Below are positions 5,853 to 12,100 of a stretch of DNA of 14,377 nucleotides, piece after piece. The notes below the pieces were generated by a model, which saw only the letters and a program-made list of their open reading frames with translations, was not told where the DNA came from and ran no database searches. The first letter of the stretch is position 1. Each line of letters starts with the position of its first letter. The position numbers were made by a program, and so were the translations under genes. Source of the DNA: Nitrospirota bacterium (lineage in GTDB: Bacteria > Nitrospirota > Thermodesulfovibrionia > UBA6902); NCBI GenBank assembly GCA_024277515.1, contig JAJRVB010000029.1, positions 1 to 14,377 on the forward strand. The letters run 5' to 3'.

Positions 5853-7151
5853 ATGAGCGCCCTGCCTCCTAAAAGAAGGGTTGTCGTTACGGGCTATGGC
5901 ATGATAACCGCTTCAGGGAAAAACACGGATGATACCTTTGATAACTGCGCAAACGGCCGCTCGGGCATTGATTATATAAGATCTTTCGACACAACGGGGC
6001 TTCCCTGTCAAATAGCCGGTGAAGTGGACAATGCCTGGATTGACGAATTTGAAGACGGCACGGACCAGAAGTTAAGAAAATTCTCATCCCGTGGATTGCG
6101 GCTGATGAGAATAGCGACCGCAGAGGCTGCAGAGAAGGCAGGACTTGAAAAAATCGAAGACAGGGCGAATATCGGTGTCTCACTCGGCTCCCACGGAGAT
6201 AATCCTGCTGTTCATGATCTGAAATTCATTCACAGGTTTTATGATGGAAACGGCGGCTGGGACATAAAAAGCCTGATGGAAACAGGGGGATACCCGTTCC
6301 TTCATTTCTTCAGGAGAAAGGCTGACACAGCCGCAACCGTTCTATCGACCCTTTATAACTGCCAGGGTCCGGTCCTCTCTCCTGTTTCCGCGTGCGCTGC
6401 CGGGTCACACGCCATTGGAGAGGCGGCACGGCTGATTCAGGACGGAAGATGTGAAGTAATGATAGCCGGCGGCTGTGAATCAACGATTGATTTCACCGGA
6501 ATGATCGGGTTTATTCTGCTTAAGGCGCTGTGTGAAAAATATACTGACCCTCAGAAGGCCTCCAGGCCGTTTGACCGGAAACGGAGCGGTTTTGTCATGT
6601 CTGAAGGCGCCGGGGCATTAATCCTGGAAGATCTGGAACATGCCCGCTCACGGGGCGCGCGCATACTTGGAGAAATCAGGGGGTATGGATCTTCCGCCGA
6701 CGCATACCGGATAACCGATACCCACCCCAAAGGGCTCGGGGCGGCCATAGCAATGAGGGCGGCCCTGGAAGACGCGTCAATTACACCTGATGATGTTGAT
6801 TACATAAACGCCCACGGCACCTCAACCACTCAGAATGACCTGACCGAGACACTGGCGATTAAAGACGTATTCGGAGAACGGGCAAAAGATATCCCGGTCA
6901 GCTCAAACAAATCCATGCTCGGCCACGCGATAGCAGCAGCCGGACCCATTGAATGTATCCTGACACTTGAGGGTATAAACCGTTCGATTATTCTCCCTAC
7001 CATCAATTATGAGTCCCGCGATCCAAAGTGCAGGCTCGATTACGTTCCGAATGAAGCCAGACATAAAGAACACAGCACGGCCATCTCAAATTCCTTCGGA
7101 TTCGGGGGACAAAATGCCTGTCTCTGCATCGGAAAGTACGAGGCGGAATAA
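5853..7151 (+). CDS. beta-ketoacyl-ACP synthase II-type condensing enzyme (FabF-like)
   Basis: This 432-residue thiolase-fold enzyme condenses an acyl chain with malonyl-ACP by decarboxylative Claisen chemistry. The full catalytic set is present: Cys181 in VSACAAGSHAIGEA, His321 in NAHGTSTTQND, Lys353 and His358 in SNKSMLGHAIAAAGP. The C-terminal NSFGFGGQNA glycine-rich loop is also there. The N-terminus RRVVVTGYGMITASG is standard. Length is slightly above E. coli FabF (about 412); the extra residues lie in the 115-160 cap region (FIHRFYDGNGGW...), which lines the acyl pocket and is unlike housekeeping FabF, suggesting a specialised substrate. ATG 5853 follows the ACP stop by one base. Final gene of the SDR-ACP-KAS operon; no dehydratase or malonyl transferase is encoded here, so those must be borrowed. 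No terminator is visible before the convergent ferredoxin. Confidence 0.92.
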   Translation: MSALPPKRRVVVTGYGMITASGKNTDDTFDNCANGRSGIDYIRSFDTTGLPCQIAGEVDNAWIDEFEDGTDQKLRKFSSRGLRLMRIATAEAAEKAGLEKIEDRANIGVSLGSHGDNPAVHDLKFIHRFYDGNGGWDIKSLMETGGYPFLHFFRRKADTAATVLSTLYNCQGPVLSPVSACAAGSHAIGEAARLIQDGRCEVMIAGGCESTIDFTGMIGFILLKALCEKYTDPQKASRPFDRKRSGFVMSEGAGALILEDLEHARSRGARILGEIRGYGSSADAYRITDTHPKGLGAAIAMRAALEDASITPDDVDYINAHGTSTTQNDLTETLAIKDVFGERAKDIPVSSNKSMLGHAIAAAGPIECILTLEGINRSIILPTINYESRDPKCRLDYVPNEARHKEHSTAISNSFGFGGQNACLCIGKYEAE

Positions 7152-7213
7152 TCTGGCCGTTCATCGCTGTCGCGATCTTATAAACTTTCGTACCACATCC
7201 TCATCCACCTCCC

Positions 7214-7420
7214 CTACGCTCTCGGCAGGCCGCCCCAGCCGATGCTGATCACTATGGCGTCGTCAGGACAGACCTCCGGACAGTTGCCGCAGTCAATGCA
7301 ATAGGACGCCCGGTGAGCCAGGCTCTTGCCGTCTGACATCTCAAAGCAGTTGACCGGGCAGGCGTCTACGCAATCCCCGCACCCCGTGCATTTCTCCCAA
7401 TTCACTAATGCTATAAACAC
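7214..7420 (-). CDS. 2x[4Fe-4S] ferredoxin
   Basis: This 68-residue electron carrier has two full cluster motifs: CTGCGDCVDACP (Cys11, 14, 17, 21) and CIDCGNCPEVCP (Cys41, 44, 47, 51). As in classic bacterial ferredoxins, the fourth Cys of each motif is expected to complete the other cluster. The start is GTG 7420, supported by GGAGGTGA at 7434-7427 with 6 bases of spacing; no ATG fits. It runs convergently toward the KAS gene with 62 bases between stops, and its C-terminus SIGWGGLPRA is slightly longer than usual. A role in low-potential electron transfer in an anaerobic cytoplasm is the family expectation. Convergent orientation gives no proof of a link to the fatty-acid module. A possible FNR-type site lies upstream. 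Confidence 0.9.
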   Translation of the reverse strand: MFIALVNWEKCTGCGDCVDACPVNCFEMSDGKSLAHRASYCIDCGNCPEVCPDDAIVISIGWGGLPRA

Positions 7421-7561
7421 TCGTTCTCACCTCCGAAATCCGCTCGCTTTATCTCATCCATGCAGATTGATATATTTAAATATTGGCACAAAAAATATTA
7501 TAGAACCATGATATTTATCATATACGCCGGGAAAAGTTCATAGTTTGTTGCGGGATACTAT
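7421..7561 (-). promoter_or_regulatory. ferredoxin upstream region with FNR/CRP-like palindrome
   Basis: TGATATTTATCA at 7509-7520 has the TGAT-N4-ATCA core of CRP/FNR sites, though the outer bases are A and T rather than the FNR TTGAT...ATCAA. On the minus strand TATAAT occurs at 7502-7497 without a good -35. A weaker TATTTA at 7482-7477 would put the palindrome near -42, the class II activator position. Both readings are tentative. Confidence 0.35.
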
Positions 7562-7701
7562 GCGGAATGAACCCCATAATACCGGTCTCGTTTTGCTGGG
7601 AATAGGTACCCTGTAACTGGTACCGTTTAGATGGGAATTAGACCCCTATAAGCCGTCTCGAATTGCTGGGACGTAACAAGCCTCTAAGCCACTGGTGTAA
7701 T
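7562..7701. repeat. four degenerate 35-bp tandem units
   Basis: Units begin at 7562, 7597, 7632 and 7667, each exactly 35 bases. Units 2-4 start TGGGA and unit 1 starts GCGGAAT. Shared blocks are GGGAAT, ACCCC near position 11-15, and TAA near 18-20. GTCTCG plus a TTGC end recurs precisely 70 bases apart (units 1 and 3). CTCTAAGCC of unit 4 echoes CCTATAAGCC of unit 3. An exact period with drifted sequence suggests protein-binding iterons. IS21-family ends are known to carry such multiple repeats, but no transposase gene is in the window. Confidence 0.5.
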
Positions 7702-7752
7702 ATACTTGGTTTTATAGGGATTGTAAACGAAATTTTAATTGAAACAGCTTGC

Positions 7753-7795
7753 AAAATCATTAGATCCATGACTGAGCTTTAATCTGATGATTTTT
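7753..7795 (+). terminator. AT-rich hairpin with T-run, terminator-like
   Basis: AAAATCATTAGAT (7753-7765) pairs with ATCTGATGATTTT (7782-7794) over 13 positions with one U-G wobble and a 16-nt loop; the 3' side ends in five T's (7791-7795). The stem is AT-rich, hence weak. It would close any plus-strand transcript from the repeat region just before the ORF at 7807. Confidence 0.4.
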
Positions 7796-7806
7796 AGCGT
7801 TAATTA

Positions 7807-8028
7807 ATGAAAATCTCAACAAGTATACTTTCACTCTACGGTCTGCAGCCGCGAGTCGAAGATTCATCCCGAAAGCCAGTGCAACCTGCCCTCAGGGATT
7901 TAAGCAAAAGTTCACCGGAATGGGAAGATGCGGAAAACAGCAAGTCAGTCTTCAGCGTTTCCGGTCGACACGACATGCTTGAATCCTATTCGATCAATGC
8001 AGAACCGGATATGGAGCAGAAATTGTGA
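7807..8028 (+). CDS. hypothetical small ORF, doubtful
   Basis: An ATG-initiated frame of 73 residues (MKISTSILSLYGLQP... to ...EPDMEQKL) that I do not recognise. It is polar, rich in Ser, Glu and Asp, with no membrane segment or Cys. No Shine-Dalgarno site precedes the ATG, and a stop codon lies just upstream (TTAATTA). It ends in GTGA overlap with the next small frame, an arrangement like translational coupling, or a sign that both are pieces of one decayed gene. It sits in the gene-poor stretch between the 35-bp repeats and the TetR regulator. Confidence 0.3.
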   Translation: MKISTSILSLYGLQPRVEDSSRKPVQPALRDLSKSSPEWEDAENSKSVFSVSGRHDMLESYSINAEPDMEQKL

Positions 8029-8183
8029 AAAATCGGAAGATTGCTTACTATCCCAATACTGAGGATAGAATTTTCCAGGGAAGCCCCGGTATCACAGGGC
8101 AGAGTGTACAGAACGGCCATCCGTCCAGGAGCGTGGACAAAGTTAATTTACCAAACAAAAAAGTCTTGACAGAAGTTCTTTAA
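8025..8183 (+). CDS. hypothetical 52-residue ORF overlapping the TetR promoter, doubtful
   Basis: A GTG-initiated frame (KNRKIAYYPNTEDRIFQG... to ...KKVLTEVL) overlapping the previous ORF's stop by GTGA. It has no recognisable family and no clear ribosome-binding site. Its 3' end runs through the TTGACA -35 of the tetR gene. It could be a real short gene, the broken tail of the ORF at 7807, or chance. Confidence 0.2.
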   Translation: MKNRKIAYYPNTEDRIFQGSPGITGQSVQNGHPSRSVDKVNLPNKKVLTEVL

Positions 8184-8194
8184 AATGATAGCAT
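8166..8194 (+). promoter_or_regulatory. sigma-70 promoter of the tetR/efflux operon
   Basis: A perfect -35 TTGACA (8166-8171), exactly 17 bases, and the -10 TAGCAT (8189-8194). The predicted start near 8201 lies inside the palindromic operator, which suits autorepression. Confidence 0.75.
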
Positions 8195-8217
8195 GTAAGT
8201 GAATACTAACTTACATG
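8192..8217. promoter_or_regulatory. TetR-type operator O1 (9-bp perfect palindrome)
   Basis: CATGTAAGT (8192-8200) and ACTTACATG (8209-8217) are perfect inverted copies around 8 central bases. They overlap the -10 box and transcription start of the tetR gene. Core TAAGTGAATACTAACTTA recurs as O2 at 8852-8869 with 14 of 18 identities and the same spacing. Confidence 0.8.
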
Positions 8218-8225
8218 AGGTGAAA

Positions 8226-8834
8226 ATGACAATCAGCACTCAGAAAGTCAGCACGGAAATAAGACGGGAACAGATAGTGCAGTCAACACTTAAAATCATT
8301 GCGAAAAAGGGCGCACGCAATCTTACAACCGCAGCCATTGCCAGTGAGGTGGGAATGTCCGAGGCGAATATTTATCGCCATTTCCGGAGCAAAGATGAAA
8401 TATTGTCCGAAACCGTCTCAAGGATCGGTTCAGACTTGAGGGCAAATCTTGAAAAGGTATTCAGTACAGGCGCAAAGGACTCTCCCCTTGAAAAGCTGAA
8501 AAAATTATTTATGCTGCACATTGATTATGTGGAAAAGAACGAAGGTGTTCCCCGTCTCGTTTTTTCAGAGGAAATCCACGGAGGGAACACTCAACTGAAG
8601 CGGAAACTCTTGCAATCGATAGATGCCTATACTGCACAGTTAGAGTCATTAATAAGAGAAGGCCGGAAAGATGGATCCTTAAAAAAAGAGATAAACCCGA
8701 AATCAACTGCCCTGACGTTTATCGGCATGATACAGGCAATGATTCTGCGGTGGTCTTTGTCCGGATATTCCTTTTCACTCGTTGCCGAAGGCAGGAAATT
8801 ATGGGATAATTTCGAGAAGTGCATAGAAGCATAA
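8226..8834 (+). CDS. TetR/AcrR-family transcriptional repressor of the efflux operon
   Basis: This 202-residue regulator has an N-terminal DNA-binding domain typical of TetR: residues 12-60 contain EQIVQSTLKIIAKKGARNLT and the helix-turn-helix IASEVGMSEANIYRHFRSKDEIL. The C-terminal ligand domain (65-200) is helical and variable. The start is ATG 8226 with GAGGTG (8217-8222) in front. An in-frame GTG at 8199 lies inside the operator and at the predicted transcription start, so it is rejected. The order TetR, adaptor, ATPase, two permeases matches the E. coli CecR (YbiH)-YbhGFSR locus, with a TolC gene added. It should repress its own promoter through O1 and the tolC-like gene through O2, and release DNA on binding a pump substrate. 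The inducer cannot be read from sequence. Confidence 0.9.
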   Translation: MTISTQKVSTEIRREQIVQSTLKIIAKKGARNLTTAAIASEVGMSEANIYRHFRSKDEILSETVSRIGSDLRANLEKVFSTGAKDSPLEKLKKLFMLHIDYVEKNEGVPRLVFSEEIHGGNTQLKRKLLQSIDAYTAQLESLIREGRKDGSLKKEINPKSTALTFIGMIQAMILRWSLSGYSFSLVAEGRKLWDNFEKCIEA

Positions 8835-8840
8835 TTTTTT

Positions 8841-8869
8841 TAAGTTATATGTAAGTGACCATTTACTTA
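8841..8869. promoter_or_regulatory. TetR-type operator O2 before the tolC-like gene
   Basis: TAAGT (8852-8856), 8 bases, ACTTA (8865-8869), the same geometry as O1. A further TAAGT at 8841-8845 lies one helical turn upstream. The right arm touches the AGGAGGG ribosome-binding site (8869-8875), so bound repressor could block an internal promoter or act as a roadblock. No clear -35/-10 pair is seen in this 45-base gap. Confidence 0.65.
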
Positions 8870-8879
8870 GGAGGGCTTG

Positions 8880-10207
8880 ATGAAAAAGATTGTATTTATT
8901 ATTTGTATGCTTTTCACGGTACATACCGTATTTGCATATCCCGGCAGATCCGTTTTTACCCTCTCCCGGGCAATCGAGTACGCGCTTAATAACAGCCCGC
9001 TAATCAGGCAGGCAAAAAATGAAATGGATATAGGCGATTACAGGGTCCGGTCTGCAAAGGCGAGAAGGCTTCCCAGGCTTGATTTGCTCAGCGGTATGAC
9101 ACATTCGCGCTATCCATCTCCTGTGACACCAATATCCGGTTCTCCTCTGGAAGGATCGGGGTTCCCTGAATTCGATGACACTATTTATGATTTCGGGGTC
9201 TCCCTTACCCTCCCCCTCTACCGTGGCGGGATACTTGAACGGACGATCACCATTGAGAAGATCAGACGGTCTGCTGCTAAAGACATGTATGATATGAGCA
9301 GGCAGGAACTTATCTACAATATAACAACTGTTTTTGACAAGATACTTCAGCTCGAAAAGCTTCTTTTAGCGAGTAATGCGTCGGTCAGGCAGCTTGAGGC
9401 GCACAGGCAGAATGTAGAACTGTTTCTTCAGGCAGGTACGGTGCCAAGAGTAGAACTCCTGAAAACCGATACAGAACTTGCACATGCAAAACAGAACGCC
9501 CTTATGGTGAAAAATAATATTGAGAGTTCCTATGAACTTCTGAAAGCACTCATGGGATTTGATGATATGAATCAGGAAATATCGGTAGCTGACAGCAAAG
9601 GCTCCAGTGGATATACCCGTCCCCTGATGAGTCCATACAGCAGGCCCTGCAGAAGAGGCCTGATTACAGGGCCGTCATAAAAAGGCTCGAAATCGGCGAA
9701 CACCGCGTACGGCTGGCATCAGGGAAACGTCTTCCTTCACTTTCTCTAAACGGGGAATACATGGAAAGGTCCGGGGCCGATCTGGATTTCAAAGAAAACT
9801 GGGCTGTTGCGTTGAGGCTCTCGGTACCTGTCTTTGACGGAGGGGCTATCAGGTCCGAAATCAGCAGTGAAAGAAAGGAACTCGAAAAAATCAGGGAAGA
9901 GGAGCGCATGCTCAAACTCGGAATAGTACGCGATGTAAAGGATGCATATATTCATATTGAAAACGCCCGTGAAAGAATTGGTGTATCCGTGGCTGCTCTC
10001 AAAACCGCAAAAGAGACCCTGCGGATAGAACTTTTAAAGTATGAAACGGGCGCGGGAACAAGCACGGATGTCATAGATGCACAGACGGCGCTGCTCAGGG
10101 CTGAGACTGATTACTATCAGGCGTTATTTGATAAGAACATTGCTATGGCATCATTGAGAAAGGCGATCGGAGATGAAAGCGATCCGGCAAAGGAGGTTGT
10201 GAAATGA
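8880..10207 (+). CDS. TolC-family outer-membrane efflux protein, interrupted by an apparent 1-bp frameshift
   Basis: Two frames together make one 442-residue TolC-like protein. Frame one (8880-9680) has a signal peptide MKKIVFIICMLFTVHTVFA and the first repeat (LSRAIEYALNNSPLIRQAKNEMDI ... LPLYRGG). Frame two carries on as PDESIQQALQKRPDYRAVIK and the second repeat (LRLSVPVFDGG, VIDAQTALLRAETDYYQALF) to TGA 10207. The switch needs one extra base at the C4 run 9621-9624; adding a C gives GYTRPPDESIQQAL. The span of 1328 bases plus one is divisible by three. ATG 8880 is preferred, with AGGAGGG at 8869-8875. The protein would be the outer-membrane channel for the adaptor and ABC pump that follow; the adaptor start overlaps its stop (ATGA). 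Unless the deletion is a sequence error, the product loses its second half. Confidence 0.88.
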
Positions 10208-11190
10208 GAAAAAAAGCAATTATAGCGGGGCTCGTCATTCTGTCCGGACTGACAGCCTTTCTTTTTACCCGTTTTAATGACACGGCTGAGGAAGGAGTGC
10301 TTACAGTATCAGGAAATGTTGAAGTCACAGAAGTGAACATAGGCTTTAAACTCCCCGGGCGTGTCACAGCGCTCTTTGCCGAAGAGGGGCAGAGGGTCAG
10401 TAAAGGAGACAGGCTTGGCCTTCTCGAGAGTGCGGAACTTGAAAGCCGTGTCACACAGAAGCGTGCATATCTGGAAGAAACAAAGGCGCGGCTTGCTGAA
10501 CTGAAGGCCGGTGCCCGGCCCCAGGAACTGGAGCTGGCAAGGGCGGAAGTAAAATTAATAGAGGCGGAGCTCGAAAAGGCCCGGAAAGACCTCCGGAGGG
10601 CTGATCTCCTTTTCAGTAATGGAGCGATATCAGCGCAGCAGATGGACACGGCAAAGAAGACATTTGACGTACTGGCGTCGCGTCATAATAAGGCGCTGGA
10701 AACATTGAGCCTTATAAAGGAAGGTGCCCGGAAAGAAGTCATCAGTGCCGCGGAAAACCGGGTCAGACAGGCTGAAGCCGGACTGGCAGCATCTGAAGCG
10801 GCCTTAAAAGATACTGAAATTCATGCCCCGGTATCAGGTGTGGTATTGAGGAGAAACGCTGAACAGGGCGAAACGGTTTTTCCCGGGATGCCTGTCTATA
10901 CTATTGCAGATCTCACGAGCCCCTGGATAAAGGTCTATGTAAAAGAAGACAGACTTGGACTCGTAAAACTCGGTCAGAAGGCTGAAGCAAAGACCGACTC
11001 ATATCCTGACAAAAAATATGACGGAACAGTCACCTATATATCTTCCGAAGCGGTGTTTACTCCGAAAAACGTCCAGACACAGGAAGAGAGGACCAAGCTC
11101 GTCTTTGGCGTAAAGGTGAGCATGGAGAATGAAAATGATGAGCTCAAGCCCGGCATGCCGGCTGATGTGAGGATTCTATTGAATGAATGA
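10204..11190 (+). CDS. HlyD/YbhG-type periplasmic adaptor (membrane fusion protein)
   Basis: This 328-residue protein bridges an inner-membrane ABC pump to TolC. Residues 5-23 are a membrane anchor or uncleaved signal (AIIAGLVILSGLTAFLF). Residues 35-75 are the first half of a lipoyl domain (GNVEVTEVNIGFKLPGRV). Residues 78-205 form a long Ala/Glu/Lys-rich coiled-coil hairpin, and 205-235 the second lipoyl half (HAPVSGVVLRRNAEQGE). The beta-barrel domain ends with EAVFTPKNVQTQEERTKLVFGVKV, wording I associate with YbhG. ATG 10204 overlaps the tolC stop (ATGA), with AGGAGG at 10191-10196. Its stop overlaps the next ATPase start by 8 bases. The tight coupling supports one pump complex. Confidence 0.92.
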   Translation: MRKKAIIAGLVILSGLTAFLFTRFNDTAEEGVLTVSGNVEVTEVNIGFKLPGRVTALFAEEGQRVSKGDRLGLLESAELESRVTQKRAYLEETKARLAELKAGARPQELELARAEVKLIEAELEKARKDLRRADLLFSNGAISAQQMDTAKKTFDVLASRHNKALETLSLIKEGARKEVISAAENRVRQAEAGLAASEAALKDTEIHAPVSGVVLRRNAEQGETVFPGMPVYTIADLTSPWIKVYVKEDRLGLVKLGQKAEAKTDSYPDKKYDGTVTYISSEAVFTPKNVQTQEERTKLVFGVKVSMENENDELKPGMPADVRILLNE

Positions 11191-12100
11191 AACAGCAATA
11201 AAGACATCAAACCTTACAAAGAAGTTCTCTGATACGATTGTCGTACATGACCTCAACCTTGATATCAAAAAGGGAGAGCTCTACGGGCTCGTCGGCCCTG
11301 ACGGCGGCGGCAAGACAACGGTCATTAGGATGCTGGCGGCGATTATGGACCCTGACTCCGGTGAGGCGTGGGTAGCGGGCCATTCCATCCTGAATGAAGG
11401 CGAGAAGATCAAGGAAAAGATCGGGTATATGTCACAGAAGTTTGGACTCTATGAAGACCTTACGGTCATGGAAAATATTACCTTCTATGCAGACCTTTAC
11501 GATGTCCCGCAAAAAGAACGTCCCGAAAGGTTCGAGAGGCTCCTCGGCTTCAGTAACCTTACGCCATTTAAAGACCGTCTCGCAGGGAAGCTCTCGGGAG
11601 GCATGAAACAGAAACTCGGCCTTGCATGCGCCCTTGTCCATACACCGGAAGTACTATTCCTTGATGAGCCCACCAATGGTGTTGATCCTGTATCAAGGAG
11701 GGACTTCTGGAGGATTCTTTACGATCTCCTGAGGGAAAAGGTCACGATTTTTGTGTCCACTGCATATCTCGATGAGGCAGAGCGCTGCACGCGCATAGGC
11801 CTTATGCACAACGGTGAAATACTTATGGAAGACAATCCAATGGCGGTCAGAAAGTCCCTGGGCCTTACCATGATAGAAATCCGGTCGGATCAGGCAAGGG
11901 CTGCCGCGGAGTTTTCCAGAAAGATAAAAGAAGTGAGGAGCGTCGGTATATACGGCGACAAACTGCATATTGCCGTTACGTCTCCCATGGCACTGGAAAA
12001 TATTCTGAGGGACCTCAGGATGCATGGTATATCCATTAAAGGGTACAGGCAGATTGTGCCGTCCCTTGAGGACATATTTATTGCGATGGTGGAAAAATGA
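11183..12100 (+). CDS. ABC transporter ATP-binding protein, YbhF N-half-like
   Basis: This 305-residue nucleotide-binding subunit energises the ABC-2 permeases downstream. Motifs: Walker A GPDGGGKTT (38-46), Q-loop MSQKFGLYEDL (83-93), signature LSGGMKQK (137-144), Walker B VLFLDEPTNGVDP (157-169) with catalytic Glu162. The switch region reads STAYLDEAE, so the usual H-loop histidine is Ala194. A ~90-residue C-terminal extension ends IVPSLEDIFIAMVEK, as in DrrA/YbhF ATPases. The GPDG Walker A resembles the first half of E. coli YbhF, a double ATPase; here the halves are separate genes. It starts at ATG 11183, eight bases inside the adaptor gene, and overlaps the second ATPase by ATGA. It probably works as a heterodimer with the next product. 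Confidence 0.92.
   Translation: MNETAIKTSNLTKKFSDTIVVHDLNLDIKKGELYGLVGPDGGGKTTVIRMLAAIMDPDSGEAWVAGHSILNEGEKIKEKIGYMSQKFGLYEDLTVMENITFYADLYDVPQKERPERFERLLGFSNLTPFKDRLAGKLSGGMKQKLGLACALVHTPEVLFLDEPTNGVDPVSRRDFWRILYDLLREKVTIFVSTAYLDEAERCTRIGLMHNGEILMEDNPMAVRKSLGLTMIEIRSDQARAAAEFSRKIKEVRSVGIYGDKLHIAVTSPMALENILRDLRMHGISIKGYRQIVPSLEDIFIAMVEK

Noticed and set aside
5853..7151. KAS as part of a type II polyketide chain-length-factor pair
   Set aside because: There is one KAS gene only, with Cys181 and both His residues intact; no second KAS lacking the Cys is present.
7484..7500. Sigma-54 promoter from TGGCAC at 7484-7489
   Set aside because: The -12 GC element is absent at the required distance.
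7632..7701. c-di-GMP (GEMM) riboswitch, because of GGGACG followed by AAGCC
   Set aside because: The other conserved GEMM blocks are missing and the spacing is wrong; the bases are explained by the 35-bp units.
7562..7701. CRISPR array
   Set aside because: The units are contiguous and degenerate, with no constant repeat alternating with unique spacers, and no cas gene is near.
8199..8225. GTG 8199 as the TetR start
   Set aside because: It lies inside the operator and at or before the predicted transcription start; ATG 8226 has GAGGTG in front and gives a normal TetR N-terminus.
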